Positions 8,815 through 17,485 of a DNA stretch of 60,863 bases are shown here, in pieces. Location: the NCBI GenBank assembly GCA_021828475.1, contig JAJZIY010000014.1, forward strand, positions 1 to 60,863, written 5' to 3'. A program made the position numbers and the translations under genes. The notes beneath the pieces are model-generated. The model saw nothing but the letters and a program-made list of their open reading frames with translations, was not told the DNA's origin and made no database searches. The DNA comes from Actinomycetes bacterium. Its GTDB lineage: Bacteria > Actinomycetota > Acidimicrobiia > Acidimicrobiales > Palsa-688. Numbering within the stretch: position 1 is the first letter of the stretch; each line of letters opens with the position of its first letter.

Positions 8815-11225
8815 TCTTCCCCGGCAGCAGCCGTCCCGAGAAGTTCGGCTCTGCCGACCTCGCTCATGCAGGTCATCACCCGCCCGGGGCCGAGCTCGCG
8901 ACCAGGGCCGACCATGCGCAAGGCAACTGTGCCCCTGATGTCGGCGCTCGAAGCGCCCACGCGCAGCTCGACGTCTCCCGGGTCGACCCGGCGCCGGCCA
9001 GACCGGCCCGTGTAGGAGGTCAGGTCGGCGTGCACCTCGAAGTGCACGCTGCGGCGCGTCCTGGCGGGTAGCTCCACCCGCCGGGCCCCCACGAGCACCT
9101 CGACCGGCCGCGCCACCTCTGCGACTGGGTCGTGCAGGTAGACCTGGACGATCTCGGCGAGGTCGACCTCGGTGTCGTTGCGCAGGGTCACCGCCACGCC
9201 CACGCTGGCGTCGGTGGGCCACTCCGCACGAGAGGGCGGCTCAACCCGTTCCCAGGTGACGGACCGGTAACCGATCCCGTGACCAAAAGCGAACAGCGGC
9301 GTCGGGTCGACGTTGCTCACCTCGCTGCGCCGGCCCAGGGCGGCGGTCAGGTAGGTGGACGGCTGCGGGCCGCCTGGCGCCGGGAAGCTCACCGGCAACC
9401 GGCCCGACGGCTGGACCTGGCCCGTCAGCACCTCGGCCAGGGCCACCCCGCCCTCCTCGCCCGGGAAGAAGCTGCACACAACGGCGGCAAGCCTCGCCAT
9501 CTGGGGCGAGATGTCGTAGGGGCGCCCGGCGAGCAGCACCAGCACGACGGGCACGCCGGTGGCCAGCACTGCTTCGAGGAGCTCCGCCTGGCGGCCGGGC
9601 AAGCGCAGGTCGGCAGCGTCGCAGCCCTCCCCTGAGGTGCCTTGCCCGAACAGCCCGGCCTTGTCCCCGAGCACCGCCACACACACGTCAGCGCGCCCCG
9701 CAGCCGCCGCTGCCGCAGCGATGGCCTCGTCGGTACCCCCCGTTACGGGGCACCCCTCCACGTGCTCGATGCTCATGCCCGGAGCGCAGGCCGCAAGCGC
9801 CTCGAGGAGCGTGGGGGCGCTGACGCCGAGCGGGACCTCGGGGTGCCGGCGCCCGACGTGCACCGGGAACGAGTAGCAGCCAAAAGTCGCGTCCGGCGCG
9901 TCCGCCCTGGGGCCCACCAGCGCCACCCTGGCGTCGCAGGCGAGCGGCAAGGCACCGCCGTTGGCCAGAAGGACGACGGAGCGCCGGGCCAGCTCCCTGG
10001 CCAGCTGGCGGTGGGCAGGCGGGTCGAGGTCGGCGGCGCCGTCCTCGAGGGCCGGCGGTAGCGGCGACCACATGCTGTCCAGTAGGCCGAGCTCGCACTT
10101 CTGGGTGAGGACGCGCCGCACGGCACGCTCCAGGGTGGCCGGGCTCACTTCGCCGCTCTCCACCGCCTGCACCAGCGGGGCACCGAAGCAGTTGGCCGTA
10201 GGCAGCTCCACGTCGATCCCGGCGTCGAGGGCGATGGCCGCGGCCTGCGTCCTCGACGCGGCCACCCCGTGCAGAGCCTCGAGGAAGGACACGGCGAAAT
10301 AGTCGGAGACCACCGTGCCCTCGAAGCCCTGCTCGTCCCGCAGCCAACCGGTGAGCAGGGAGCGGTCGGCAGCCACCGGCACGCCGTCGATGTCGTTGTA
10401 GGCGTTCATGACAGACCTGGCCCCCGCCCGCAGCGCCATCTCGAACGGCGGGAGCAGCACGTCCGCCAGTTCCCTCGGGCCGACCGAGACGGGACCGAAG
10501 TTGCGGCCGGCGCGTGATGCCGAGTACCCCACGAGGTGCTTGAGCGTCGCCATCACACCCTCGGACTGCAGCCCCTCGACATAGGCCGACCCGATCAGGC
10601 CCACCAGGTACGGGTCCTCGCCGATCGTCTCCTCGACGCGCCCCCAGCGAAGGTCTCTCACGACGTCGAGCAGGGGGGCCAGGCCCTGGTGCACGCCGAG
10701 CGCGCGCATGGTCCGGCCGATCTGAGCGGCCATCTCACGCACGAGGTCGGGGTCGAAGCTGGCGCCCCACGACAGCGGCGAGGGGTAGACCGTGGCCTGC
10801 CACGCGGTCAGCCCGGTGAGGCACTCCTCGTGCACGAGAGCGGGCACGCCGAGACGGGAGCGGGCCACCAACTCGGCCTGCAGCCTGGCCAATCTCTGGG
10901 CGCCGGTCAGCGGCTCGACCGGCAGCGTGCCGTAGGGCCGGGTCAGCTGGCCCAGGCCGTTGACGGTCACCACGTCCCAGTCCAGGCCCTCTGCGGCGAA
11001 GTCCCGCTGATGGGGCGCCACCTCGCCCGACGCCTCGTCGACCTCCAGCCAGACACCGTACAGCTGGGCGACCTTCTCTTCCAGCGACATGCGCCCCAAC
11101 AGGTCCTCGACCCGTTGGCTCACCGGCAGGTCGGCACGCCGCCAAGGGTCGGAGCTGGAGGCCTCACTGGGGGCGCCGGCAACCTCCGCGGCGGCGTCGG
11201 GTATCGAGGCGGCTATCTCAGTCAC
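8811..11225 (-). CDS. glycoside hydrolase family 3 (beta-glucosidase/beta-xylosidase)
   Basis: An 804-residue GH3 enzyme with the usual three domains: the (alpha/beta)8 domain with KHLVGYSAS and the nucleophile Asp in VVSDYFAVS (about 308), the alpha/beta sandwich domain, and a C-terminal fibronectin-III-like domain. It has no signal peptide, so it acts on imported sugars. The open frame extends far upstream, but the GTG at 11225 is chosen because TACGGT ends 6 nt before it, giving a leaderless start. An operator-like CGGTACTTTCG overlaps that start. The esterase gene follows with an ATGA overlap. GH3 enzymes of this layout occur as BxlA beta-xylosidases; substrate preference cannot be read with certainty. 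Confidence 0.88.
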   Translation of the reverse strand: MTEIAASIPDAAAEVAGAPSEASSSDPWRRADLPVSQRVEDLLGRMSLEEKVAQLYGVWLEVDEASGEVAPHQRDFAAEGLDWDVVTVNGLGQLTRPYGTLPVEPLTGAQRLARLQAELVARSRLGVPALVHEECLTGLTAWQATVYPSPLSWGASFDPDLVREMAAQIGRTMRALGVHQGLAPLLDVVRDLRWGRVEETIGEDPYLVGLIGSAYVEGLQSEGVMATLKHLVGYSASRAGRNFGPVSVGPRELADVLLPPFEMALRAGARSVMNAYNDIDGVPVAADRSLLTGWLRDEQGFEGTVVSDYFAVSFLEALHGVAASRTQAAAIALDAGIDVELPTANCFGAPLVQAVESGEVSPATLERAVRRVLTQKCELGLLDSMWSPLPPALEDGAADLDPPAHRQLARELARRSVVLLANGGALPLACDARVALVGPRADAPDATFGCYSFPVHVGRRHPEVPLGVSAPTLLEALAACAPGMSIEHVEGCPVTGGTDEAIAAAAAAAGRADVCVAVLGDKAGLFGQGTSGEGCDAADLRLPGRQAELLEAVLATGVPVVLVLLAGRPYDISPQMARLAAVVCSFFPGEEGGVALAEVLTGQVQPSGRLPVSFPAPGGPQPSTYLTAALGRRSEVSNVDPTPLFAFGHGIGYRSVTWERVEPPSRAEWPTDASVGVAVTLRNDTEVDLAEIVQVYLHDPVAEVARPVEVLVGARRVELPARTRRSVHFEVHADLTSYTGRSGRRRVDPGDVELRVGASSADIRGTVALRMVGPGRELGPGRVMTCMSEVGRAELLGTAAAGEE

Positions 11226-11235
11226 GAAAGTACCG
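11225..11235. promoter_or_regulatory. candidate operator at the GH3 start
   Basis: CGAAAGTACCG (CGGTACTTTCG on the GH3 strand) covers the region between the TACGGT -10 box and the GTG start of the glycosidase gene. It matches 9 of 11 bases of the perfect CGAAA-G-TTTCG palindrome at 11349. Repressor bound here would block initiation of the GH3-esterase operon. Confidence 0.45.
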
Positions 11236-11263
11236 TACCACGGCACGGAACTTGCGGAGTGCG

Positions 11264-11292
11264 TTGACAACACGAAAACAGCCACATATGCT
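11264..11292 (+). promoter_or_regulatory. strong sigma-70-type promoter of the sugar ABC operon
   Basis: TTGACA (11264-11269), a 17-bp spacer, and TATGCT (11287-11292). This is the best consensus promoter in the window. Transcription should start near 11299, leaving a leader of about 47 nt that carries the Shine-Dalgarno sequence AGGGGAGG. A CGAAAACAG half-site lies in the spacer, and a full palindromic operator lies at the start codon. Confidence 0.7.
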
Positions 11293-11345
11293 CCACCTGT
11301 CGCCGGCCCACTGCGGGTCGAGCCATGAAGGGGAGGTTCGCTCAA

Positions 11346-12665
11346 GTGCGAAAGTTTCGTAACGGTAAGCGGGCGCTGGCATCCGTAGTATCCGCGGTGA
11401 CGGCGCTCAGCATGGCTGCATGGGGAGCCGGATCCGCCAACGCCGCACCTCACAGTTCGCCCAACCTGAGGCACGGCAACGCCGTTCAGCTCACATGGTG
11501 GAACAACGCCACGTCCGGCGTCCTGCTCAACGTCTGGAACAACGCCGCCAAGGCCTTCGACAAGTCCCACCCGGGCGTCACCATCCAGAACGTGCCCATC
11601 CAGAACGAGGTCCTGCAGAACACCAAGATCCCCCTGGCCCTGCAGTCGGGCAACCCGCCCGACATCTTCCAGCAGTGGGGGGGCGGCCGTGAGGCGACGG
11701 AGATCACCTCGGGCAAGCTCATGAACATGACCCAGGCCACCAAGGGTTGGATCAAGACCATCGGCAAGGTGGCCGGGGGCTGGGCAGTCGACGGCCAGCA
11801 GTACGGCATCCCCTACGACCTGCACGTGGTCGGGTTCTGGTACCGCAAGGACCTCTTCGCCAAGGCCGGCATCAAGGGCACGCCCGCCACGCTGGCCCAG
11901 CTCGAAGCCGACGTCACCAAGCTCAAGGCCGCCCACATCGCGCCGATCGCCGTGGGCAGCAAGGACAAGTGGCCTGACGCATTCTGGTGGGAGTACTTCG
12001 CCCTGCGCGAGTGCTCGACCAACACGCTCCAGCACGCCATGAAGGCCATCAACCTGAGCGCCAACTGCTTCGTCAAGGCAGGCAACGACCTCGCCGCGTT
12101 CATGAAGACCCAGCCCTTCCAGCCCGGCTTCCTCGCCACCCCCGCACAGACCGGCGCAGGCAGCTCGGCCGGCATGGTCGCCAACGGCCAGGCGGCCATG
12201 GAGCTCCAGGGCGACTGGGACCCAGGCACCATGGACCCGCTGACAACTGACAAGAACATCAACAACCAGCTCGGGTGGTTCCCCTTCCCCACCGTGCCCG
12301 GTGGCCAGGGTGACCCCACAACCGTGCTCGGCGGTGGTGACGGGTTCTCCTGCAGCACCAAGGCCACCAAGGCCTGCGTGCAGTTCCTCGAGTACCTCGA
12401 CAGCACGCCTGTACAAAAGCAGGTGGCCAAGGCTGCCGTCGGCCTGCCCGTCAACACCGCCGCCTCGTCCGCGCTCACCGTGCCGGGCCTGCGTGACGTG
12501 CTCAGTTACTACAAGCACATCCACTACCTGCAGACCTACTTCGACGTGGCGTTCCCGGTCAACGTCGGCACCGCCCTCGACGCCGCCATCGCCAATTACT
12601 TTGCCGGGCAGGGCACACCGCAATCGATAATCTCGGCCGTCGCAGCCGCTGCCAAGGCAAAATAG
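11346..12665 (+). CDS. sugar ABC transporter substrate-binding protein
   Basis: A 439-residue extracellular solute-binding protein (family 1). The N-terminus has RKFRNGKR, a hydrophobic stretch, and a SANA|AP signal-peptidase I site; no lipobox Cys is visible. The mature part begins with VQLTWWNNATSG, typical of oligosaccharide binders, with conserved NPPDIFQQWGGG and QGDWDPG segments. An ATG at 11325 is possible, but GTG at 11346 has AGGGGAGG about 10 nt upstream and yields a normal signal peptide. Two permeases follow in the same operon. The gene is first in an operon driven by a consensus promoter and carries the CGAAAGTTTCG palindrome at its start. A role like xylobiose binder BxlE is inferred. 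Confidence 0.88.
   Translation: MRKFRNGKRALASVVSAVTALSMAAWGAGSANAAPHSSPNLRHGNAVQLTWWNNATSGVLLNVWNNAAKAFDKSHPGVTIQNVPIQNEVLQNTKIPLALQSGNPPDIFQQWGGGREATEITSGKLMNMTQATKGWIKTIGKVAGGWAVDGQQYGIPYDLHVVGFWYRKDLFAKAGIKGTPATLAQLEADVTKLKAAHIAPIAVGSKDKWPDAFWWEYFALRECSTNTLQHAMKAINLSANCFVKAGNDLAAFMKTQPFQPGFLATPAQTGAGSSAGMVANGQAAMELQGDWDPGTMDPLTTDKNINNQLGWFPFPTVPGGQGDPTTVLGGGDGFSCSTKATKACVQFLEYLDSTPVQKQVAKAAVGLPVNTAASSALTVPGLRDVLSYYKHIHYLQTYFDVAFPVNVGTALDAAIANYFAGQGTPQSIISAVAAAAKAK
11349..11359. promoter_or_regulatory. perfect palindromic operator CGAAAGTTTCG
   Basis: An 11-bp perfect palindrome directly after the GTG start codon of the binding-protein gene, about 50 bp downstream of the transcription start. 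The CGAA-N-TTCG core is the published target of BxlR-type LacI regulators. Here it could act as a roadblock. Related sites lie at 6498-6508 and 11225-11235. Confidence 0.6.
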
Positions 12666-12670
12666 GACAC

Positions 12671-13678
12671 GTGAAATCGGACGTCGTGGCCCTGCCTGAG
12701 GTACGACAGGGCCACAGCCTCCCCCCAACCCGGACGTCGCCCGGCCCGGTCCCCCCTTCCGGGCTGGGCCGGCGTCCCAGGCACCTGCGCAAGTACGTCG
12801 AGCTGACGCTGCTCCTCGGCCCGGCGCTGGTGCTCTTCGTAGGTTTCGTGCTGGTGCCGATCCTGGTAGCCGGGCGTTACAGCCTCTACAACTGGAACGG
12901 GATGGGCCCGCTCACCGGCTTCGTCGGGCTCCACAACTACCGGGTAGCGCTGGACGACCCGGTGTTCCGGGGGGCGATCGTCCACAACCTGATAATCGCC
13001 GGCCTGTCCCTCCTCGTCCAGCTCCCGCTGTCGCTCGCCCTCGCCTTCTTGCTCAACCGGCGCCTGCGGGGCCAGTCGTTCCTGCGCCTGGTCACCTTCG
13101 CCCCCTACGTGCTGTCCGAAGCCACCACGGCGGTCGTGTGGCTGCTGATGCTCCAGCCCGGTGGCTTCGTGGACCAGGTCCTGAAGTTCCTGGGCCTCGG
13201 CGGCCTGGTGCAGCTGTGGCTGGCAAACACCAGCATCGTTCTCTACACCATGTTCGCCGTCATCACCTGGAAGTACATCGGTTTTGGGATAATCCTGTTC
13301 CTGGCCGGGCTCCAGGGCATCCCGGCAGAGCTGCGTGAGGCCGCCGCTCTCGACGGTGCCACAGGCCGCCAGTCACTGCGCCACGTGACGCTCCCCCTGC
13401 TCGGGCCGACGGTCAGGATCTGGGTCTTCCTGTCGGTGATCGGCTCGTTCCAGCTGTTCGACCTGGTTTGGATCATGACCGAGGGCGGGCCGGCCAACGC
13501 CTCCGACACGATGGTGACCTACCTCATCTACAACGGTCCGACCAGCTCCGAGCTCGGCTACGGCAGCGCCGTTGCGGTCCTGCTCTTCATCATCTGCTTC
13601 GTTTTCGCACTCGTCTACCAGAGGTTCGCCCTGCGCCGCGACACCGCCGGCGCCGTCACCAGGATGGTGGGGACATGA
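12671..13678 (+). CDS. sugar ABC transporter permease (MalF-like)
   Basis: A 335-residue inner-membrane permease with a hydrophilic N-terminal tail and six predicted helices. The cytoplasmic EAA loop, which docks with the ATPase, reads ELREAAALDGATGRQSL. It begins with GTG 5 bp after the binding-protein stop and overlaps the next permease (ATGA). It forms the channel together with the second permease. No ATP-binding subunit is encoded in the locus, so a shared MsiK/MsmK-type ATPase from elsewhere must drive it. Confidence 0.9.
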   Translation: MKSDVVALPEVRQGHSLPPTRTSPGPVPPSGLGRRPRHLRKYVELTLLLGPALVLFVGFVLVPILVAGRYSLYNWNGMGPLTGFVGLHNYRVALDDPVFRGAIVHNLIIAGLSLLVQLPLSLALAFLLNRRLRGQSFLRLVTFAPYVLSEATTAVVWLLMLQPGGFVDQVLKFLGLGGLVQLWLANTSIVLYTMFAVITWKYIGFGIILFLAGLQGIPAELREAAALDGATGRQSLRHVTLPLLGPTVRIWVFLSVIGSFQLFDLVWIMTEGGPANASDTMVTYLIYNGPTSSELGYGSAVAVLLFIICFVFALVYQRFALRRDTAGAVTRMVGT

Positions 13679-14553
13679 CAGCAGCCGTACTGGCGGCCCC
13701 GTCGGCCGCCGACAAGCCCGGCGTGCGCAGGCGGCGCATGTCGCTCGGCACTCCCATCAGCTACATGGCCGCTCTCGTTGTCGTCGGCATCACGCTCGTA
13801 CCCATCCTCTACGTCGTCGTGAGCGGCTTTCGCACCAGTGCCCAGATCAACACCGCGCCCGTGGCCTGGCCCCATCCCTGGGTCGTGAGCAACTACACCG
13901 CGATCCTCACCTCGGGCACCTTCTGGACCTTCGTGATGAACAGCTCCATCATCGCCGTGGTGGCGACCGGCCTGGCCGTGGTCTGCGGGGCGATGGCCGC
14001 CTTCGCCCTCGCCCGCTACAGCTTCAAGGGCCGCGAGGCGCTCTTCAGCCTCTTCATGGTGGGCCTGCTCTTCCCGGCCAGCGTCGCCAGCCTGCCGCTC
14101 TACCTCTGGCTCCACAACCTGGGGCTGCTGGAGAACCTGATGGGCGTGGCCATACCCGAGGCCGCTTTCTCCCTGCCGATAACCATCTTCATCCTGCGCC
14201 CGTTCCTGCGGGCCATACCGGCCGAGCTCGAGGACGCCGCAGTCGTGGACGGCACGAGCCGGCTCGGCTTCTTCCGCCGCGTGCTGCTGCCCCTCTCACG
14301 ACCGGCGATCACCACTGTGGCGATCCTTTCCTTCATCACCAGCTGGAACGCCTACCTGCTGCCGTTGTTGGTCTTCAACAACCAGAACCACTACACGCTG
14401 CCCCTCGGAGTGGCGACGTTCCAGTCGACCTACTCCCAGGACACAGCCAAGATCCTGGCTTTCGCGGCCCTGTCGATGCTGCCTGCGCTCCTGTTCTTCA
14501 TGCTCGCCGAGCGCCGGATCGTTGGGAGCCTGACCGGCGCGATCAAAGGCTGA
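13675..14553 (+). CDS. sugar ABC transporter permease (MalG-like)
   Basis: A 292-residue permease, second half of the channel. It has six predicted helices and an EAA loop ELEDAAVVDGTSRLGFF. The start ATG overlaps the stop of the first permease (ATGA), so the two are coupled. Its 3' end overlaps the convergent DyP peroxidase gene by 11 bp, which leaves no room for an intergenic terminator. The pair imports the oligosaccharide delivered by the binding protein. Confidence 0.9.
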   Translation: MTAAVLAAPSAADKPGVRRRRMSLGTPISYMAALVVVGITLVPILYVVVSGFRTSAQINTAPVAWPHPWVVSNYTAILTSGTFWTFVMNSSIIAVVATGLAVVCGAMAAFALARYSFKGREALFSLFMVGLLFPASVASLPLYLWLHNLGLLENLMGVAIPEAAFSLPITIFILRPFLRAIPAELEDAAVVDGTSRLGFFRRVLLPLSRPAITTVAILSFITSWNAYLLPLLVFNNQNHYTLPLGVATFQSTYSQDTAKILAFAALSMLPALLFFMLAERRIVGSLTGAIKG

Positions 14554-15445
14554 ACCAGCGCAGGGCCCCCACCTCGGGAACGACATAGAAGGCGCCGGTG
14601 ACCGGGCGCGAGTAGTGGGTGAGCGCGTCCCTTGTGCCGTCCTCGGCACCCGCCATCCGGGCGAGCATCCGGGCCGTCACCGCCTGACGGCTGGCAAAGG
14701 CAACGAAAACCATCCCGTGAGTGCCAACATCGCCGAAGCTGGTGCTGCGCCGGAATACCTCGAGCTCCTCGCCGTCTTCGTCCTCGACGACGGTACGGGC
14801 GACATGGGAGCTGGCCGGCTTGACGTCGTCGTCGAGCTCCACGCTGTCGGCCTTGGTACGCCCGATCACGGCCTCCTGCTCGGCCAGGCTGAGCGCGTGG
14901 AAGGCGGCCAGGTCGTGCTCCCAGCGCTGGACCAGCACCACGCTGGCCCCCTCGCCCGGCGCTCCGTCGGGCACCACGGCAACATCCGCCGCCTCGTCGA
15001 GGGGCGGGTTCTCCGTGCCGTCGACGAAACCGGTGATGTCGCGGCTGTCGCGGTAGGCGAACCCGGCGACCTGGTCGGCCAGCGTCGCAAACTGGGCAAG
15101 GGCGGCGGCCGAGGCCCGGGCCACGTCGAATACGACGTCGTAGCCGGCGGCGGCGGCCCAGATCCATGCGGAGTGCTGGGTCGAGGGCATGCGGTAACCG
15201 TCGGGCCCCTCCACGGGAACGAAGTCGGCAGCGCCCGCCGGGCAGTCCCGGGGCGCCAGGGAGCTCCACAACGACGGGGCCAGCCCGACGACGAGGTTGG
15301 CACCGCCGGTGGTGCGCCGTGGCTCGGTCAAGGCCGCCAGGGCACCGGCCAGTGCCGCCGGGTCGGCACCCGGCCGCAGGTCGAGCTCCATGTAGTAGTG
15401 CGAGCGGGTGCCCAGGGCGAAGATCCCAGGTTGCGGTGTGGCCAT
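14543..15445 (-). CDS. DyP-type heme peroxidase
   Basis: A 300-residue dye-decolorising peroxidase. It carries the family motif GFVDGTENP with the distal Asp, the proximal heme ligand His in ASSHVART, and the distal Arg in FRRSTSFG. There is no Tat signal, so it is cytoplasmic, and the C-terminus (GALRWFSL) does not carry the encapsulin-loading peptide seen in some relatives. It oxidises phenolic or dye-like substrates with peroxide; the natural substrate is unknown. A TAGCAT box ends 6 nt before the ATG, giving a leaderless mRNA. The gene converges on the sugar permease with an 11-bp overlap. Confidence 0.9.
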   Translation of the reverse strand: MATPQPGIFALGTRSHYYMELDLRPGADPAALAGALAALTEPRRTTGGANLVVGLAPSLWSSLAPRDCPAGAADFVPVEGPDGYRMPSTQHSAWIWAAAAGYDVVFDVARASAAALAQFATLADQVAGFAYRDSRDITGFVDGTENPPLDEAADVAVVPDGAPGEGASVVLVQRWEHDLAAFHALSLAEQEAVIGRTKADSVELDDDVKPASSHVARTVVEDEDGEELEVFRRSTSFGDVGTHGMVFVAFASRQAVTARMLARMAGAEDGTRDALTHYSRPVTGAFYVVPEVGALRWFSL

Positions 15446-15544
15446 GGCTGGATGCTAACGGGACGGCCGCCCCGCCGTGCCGCTCGTCCCGGGGGCAACG
15501 GCGACGGCCGGTGCGCCCGCCTCCGGGCCTCTGAGGGACCGGTG

Positions 15545-15841
15545 CTAGCGCACTTCGAAGCCGGCCAGGCCCTCGGCCCTCTCCTCCCAGACCTCGACGC
15601 CGGTGACCCGGGCGGAGGGAGGTCCTTCCCGGCACCACTCCTCCAGCCGGTCCAGCGCCTCCGGAGCACCCTCTGCCACCACCTCGACCCGGCCGTCGGG
15701 CAGGTTGCGGGCCCAGCCGTCCACACCTAGGGCCTCGGCCTGCTGCTGGCAGGCGCCCCGGTACCACACTCCCTGGACGCGCCCCTTGACGAAGATGTGC
15801 CTCCGCCCCCTCTCGGTCCCGGCTCCCGGTGAAGTCGTCAC
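15545..15841 (-). CDS. acyP: acylphosphatase
   Basis: A small ferredoxin-like-fold acylphosphatase of 98 residues. The phosphate-binding loop [12 protein letters not shown] supplies the catalytic Arg, and [17 protein letters not shown] supplies the catalytic Asn; both are intact. It hydrolyses acyl phosphates such as acetyl phosphate or carbamoyl phosphate. No ATG is available before the conserved core; GTG at 15841 is the closest start and lies 7 bp after the stop of the upstream methyltransferase gene, so the two are probably cotranscribed. The reading frame continues upstream but is Arg-rich noise inside the methyltransferase gene. Confidence 0.85.
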   Translation of the reverse strand: MTTSPGAGTERGRRHIFVKGRVQGVWYRGACQQQAEALGVDGWARNLPDGRVEVVAEGAPEALDRLEEWCREGPPSARVTGVEVWEERAEGLAGFEVR

Positions 15842-15848
15842 AGATCGC

Positions 15849-16652
15849 TCACGGCCGGCAGAGGACCTCTCCTGCGGGCACGATGTACCAGCCGTCGGGG
15901 TCCGCCGCCCAGCGGCGCCAGGCCTGCGACATCTGCTCCAGGTCCTCTCGATGTGCGAAGCCGCCCCGCAGGGCCTGGTCTGCGAGCGAGGAGGACAGCA
16001 CCCGCTCGGCCCACAGGTCGCCCCACCACTCACGCTCGGCAGGCGTGGCAAAGCACCACACGGAGGCGGACGCCGTCACTTCGGAGAAACCGGCCTTCCT
16101 GGCCCAGGCCAGAAGGCGCCGGCCCGCCGCAGGCTCTGCCCCGTTGGCTCGGGCGACGGCCAGGTACATGGCCATCCAGCGGTCCAGCCACGGGTCGAGC
16201 GGGTACCAGGTCTTGGCGGGGTAGTCGCTGTCACGTGCCGCCACCACACCTCCGGGGCGGCACACCCGGCGCATCTCGACCAGGGCCGCTACCGGGTCGC
16301 CGAGGTGCTGGAGCACCTGGTGGGCATGCACCACGTCGAACGAATCGTCGTCGTAGGGCAGGTGGTAGGCATCGGCCTCCTCCACCCTGGCGTTGGTTAC
16401 TCCCCTGTCCTCCAGCGTGGAGCGGCAGCTGGCCAGTACGGAGGGCGCATTGTCGACGGCCACCACCTCGCCCGGGGCGACCAGGGCGGCAAGGTCGGCG
16501 GTGATGGTGCCCGGGCCGCAACCGACGTCGAGGAGGCACTGGCCGGGCGCCAGGTGGGAGAGGAGGTAGGAGGCGGAGTTGCCGGCTGTGCGCCAGCTGT
16601 GCGAACGCAGGACGCTCGGATGGTGACCATGGGTGTACCTGTCACTCGACAT
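15849..16652 (-). CDS. class I SAM-dependent methyltransferase (UbiE/COQ5-like)
   Basis: A 267-residue Rossmann methyltransferase. Motif I is [12 protein letters not shown], followed by the acidic VVAVDN strand and [14 protein letters not shown], typical of the methyltransferase 11/25 group. The C-terminal half carries a Trp-rich region (WWGDLW) as in many small-molecule methyltransferases. The ATG at 16652 is preferred; a GATGCT box ends 6 nt upstream. The acylphosphatase gene follows at 7 bp. The acceptor cannot be predicted. Confidence 0.85.
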   Translation of the reverse strand: MSSDRYTHGHHPSVLRSHSWRTAGNSASYLLSHLAPGQCLLDVGCGPGTITADLAALVAPGEVVAVDNAPSVLASCRSTLEDRGVTNARVEEADAYHLPYDDDSFDVVHAHQVLQHLGDPVAALVEMRRVCRPGGVVAARDSDYPAKTWYPLDPWLDRWMAMYLAVARANGAEPAAGRRLLAWARKAGFSEVTASASVWCFATPAEREWWGDLWAERVLSSSLADQALRGGFAHREDLEQMSQAWRRWAADPDGWYIVPAGEVLCRP

Positions 16653-16740
16653 GTCCCGAGCATCGTGGGCCCGCGGTGCCACAGGCAAGCGCTGGCGGGG
16701 CCGTGCAGGGGCACCACAGGCCCGTCCACGCCTCGAGCCG

Positions 16741-16788
16741 GGGATGCCGCTCACCGGGGATACCGCTCACCGGGGATACCGCTCAGAG
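16741..16788. repeat. three tandem copies of a 16-bp repeat
   Basis: The unit GGGGATACCGCTCACC occurs three times head to tail; the first copy has G for A at one position and the last ends in AGA. It fills part of the 210-bp gap between the methyltransferase and Nudix genes. It probably arose by replication slippage. No function is evident. Confidence 0.75.
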
Positions 16789-16862
16789 GTGCGCTCCCGG
16801 GGCGCCAGCGTGAAGTCGCCGGTCCCACACGGCGACGACGAGGTCGGGGCGGTCCCCAATGG

Positions 16863-17396
16863 CTACGGCGCCGGCCAGGTGCACTGCACCGGCGCCCCCA
16901 AGGGCGTGCCGCCGAGCGCCAGGGGCGGTTTCACCCACTCGGCCAGCCTCGCCTCCTCGACCAGGGCCCGGGTGAACGCGTTCATCGGCAGCGAGGGCAG
17001 TTCCGCCCCGCTGAACCAGCCCGTCTCCACGATCTCGTCGCCGTCGGGTTGCGGCGCACCACCCGTCACCCGCCCCTCGTAGATGACACCGACGTAGGAG
17101 ACGACGTCGCCGTTGGGGTAGTACATCCGGAACCGGGGCCCTCCGACAACGGCGTGCAGCGCCACCAGTTCGACCTCGACGCCCGCTTCCTCGAGGGCCT
17201 CGCGACGGGCAGCGTCGGCCGGAGCCTCGTCGGGGTCGATGGCGCCCCCCAGGATCCCCCACTTGCCGTCGTCAGCCTGGCGGACCAGCAGCGCCCGGCC
17301 ATCTTCGTCCAAGGGGACCACTCCTGCTGCCGGCAGCAGGAGGAGGTCGTGACCGATGTGCTGGCGCATCGAGGCGATGTACGAGGAGACACCCAT
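16863..17396 (-). CDS. Nudix hydrolase
   Basis: A 177-residue Nudix enzyme. The Nudix box GAIDPDE-x7-REALEEAGV fits Gx5Ex7REUxEExGU exactly. It hydrolyses a nucleoside-diphosphate-linked substrate with a divalent metal; which one is not apparent. The KWGILGGAIDPDE context and the YPNGDVVSYVGVIY strand are typical of the broad-specificity group. The ATG at 17396 is preferred over longer frames: TAAGGT ends 7 nt before it. It is divergent from the TraG-like gene, with 89 bp between starts. Confidence 0.88.
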   Translation of the reverse strand: MGVSSYIASMRQHIGHDLLLLPAAGVVPLDEDGRALLVRQADDGKWGILGGAIDPDEAPADAARREALEEAGVEVELVALHAVVGGPRFRMYYPNGDVVSYVGVIYEGRVTGGAPQPDGDEIVETGWFSGAELPSLPMNAFTRALVEEARLAEWVKPPLALGGTPLGAPVQCTWPAP

Positions 17397-17485
17397 GGGC
17401 TCGACCTTACGCCCGCTGCGGCGCCCGGCCCCGCTGGCGCCCGCCGCTTGAAAGGCCGGAGCGGCGGGGCCGGTTACAGGAAGCC

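Noticed and set aside
14543-15445. Encapsulin cargo peroxidase
   Set aside because: The C-terminal targeting peptide is missing and no encapsulin shell gene is adjacent.
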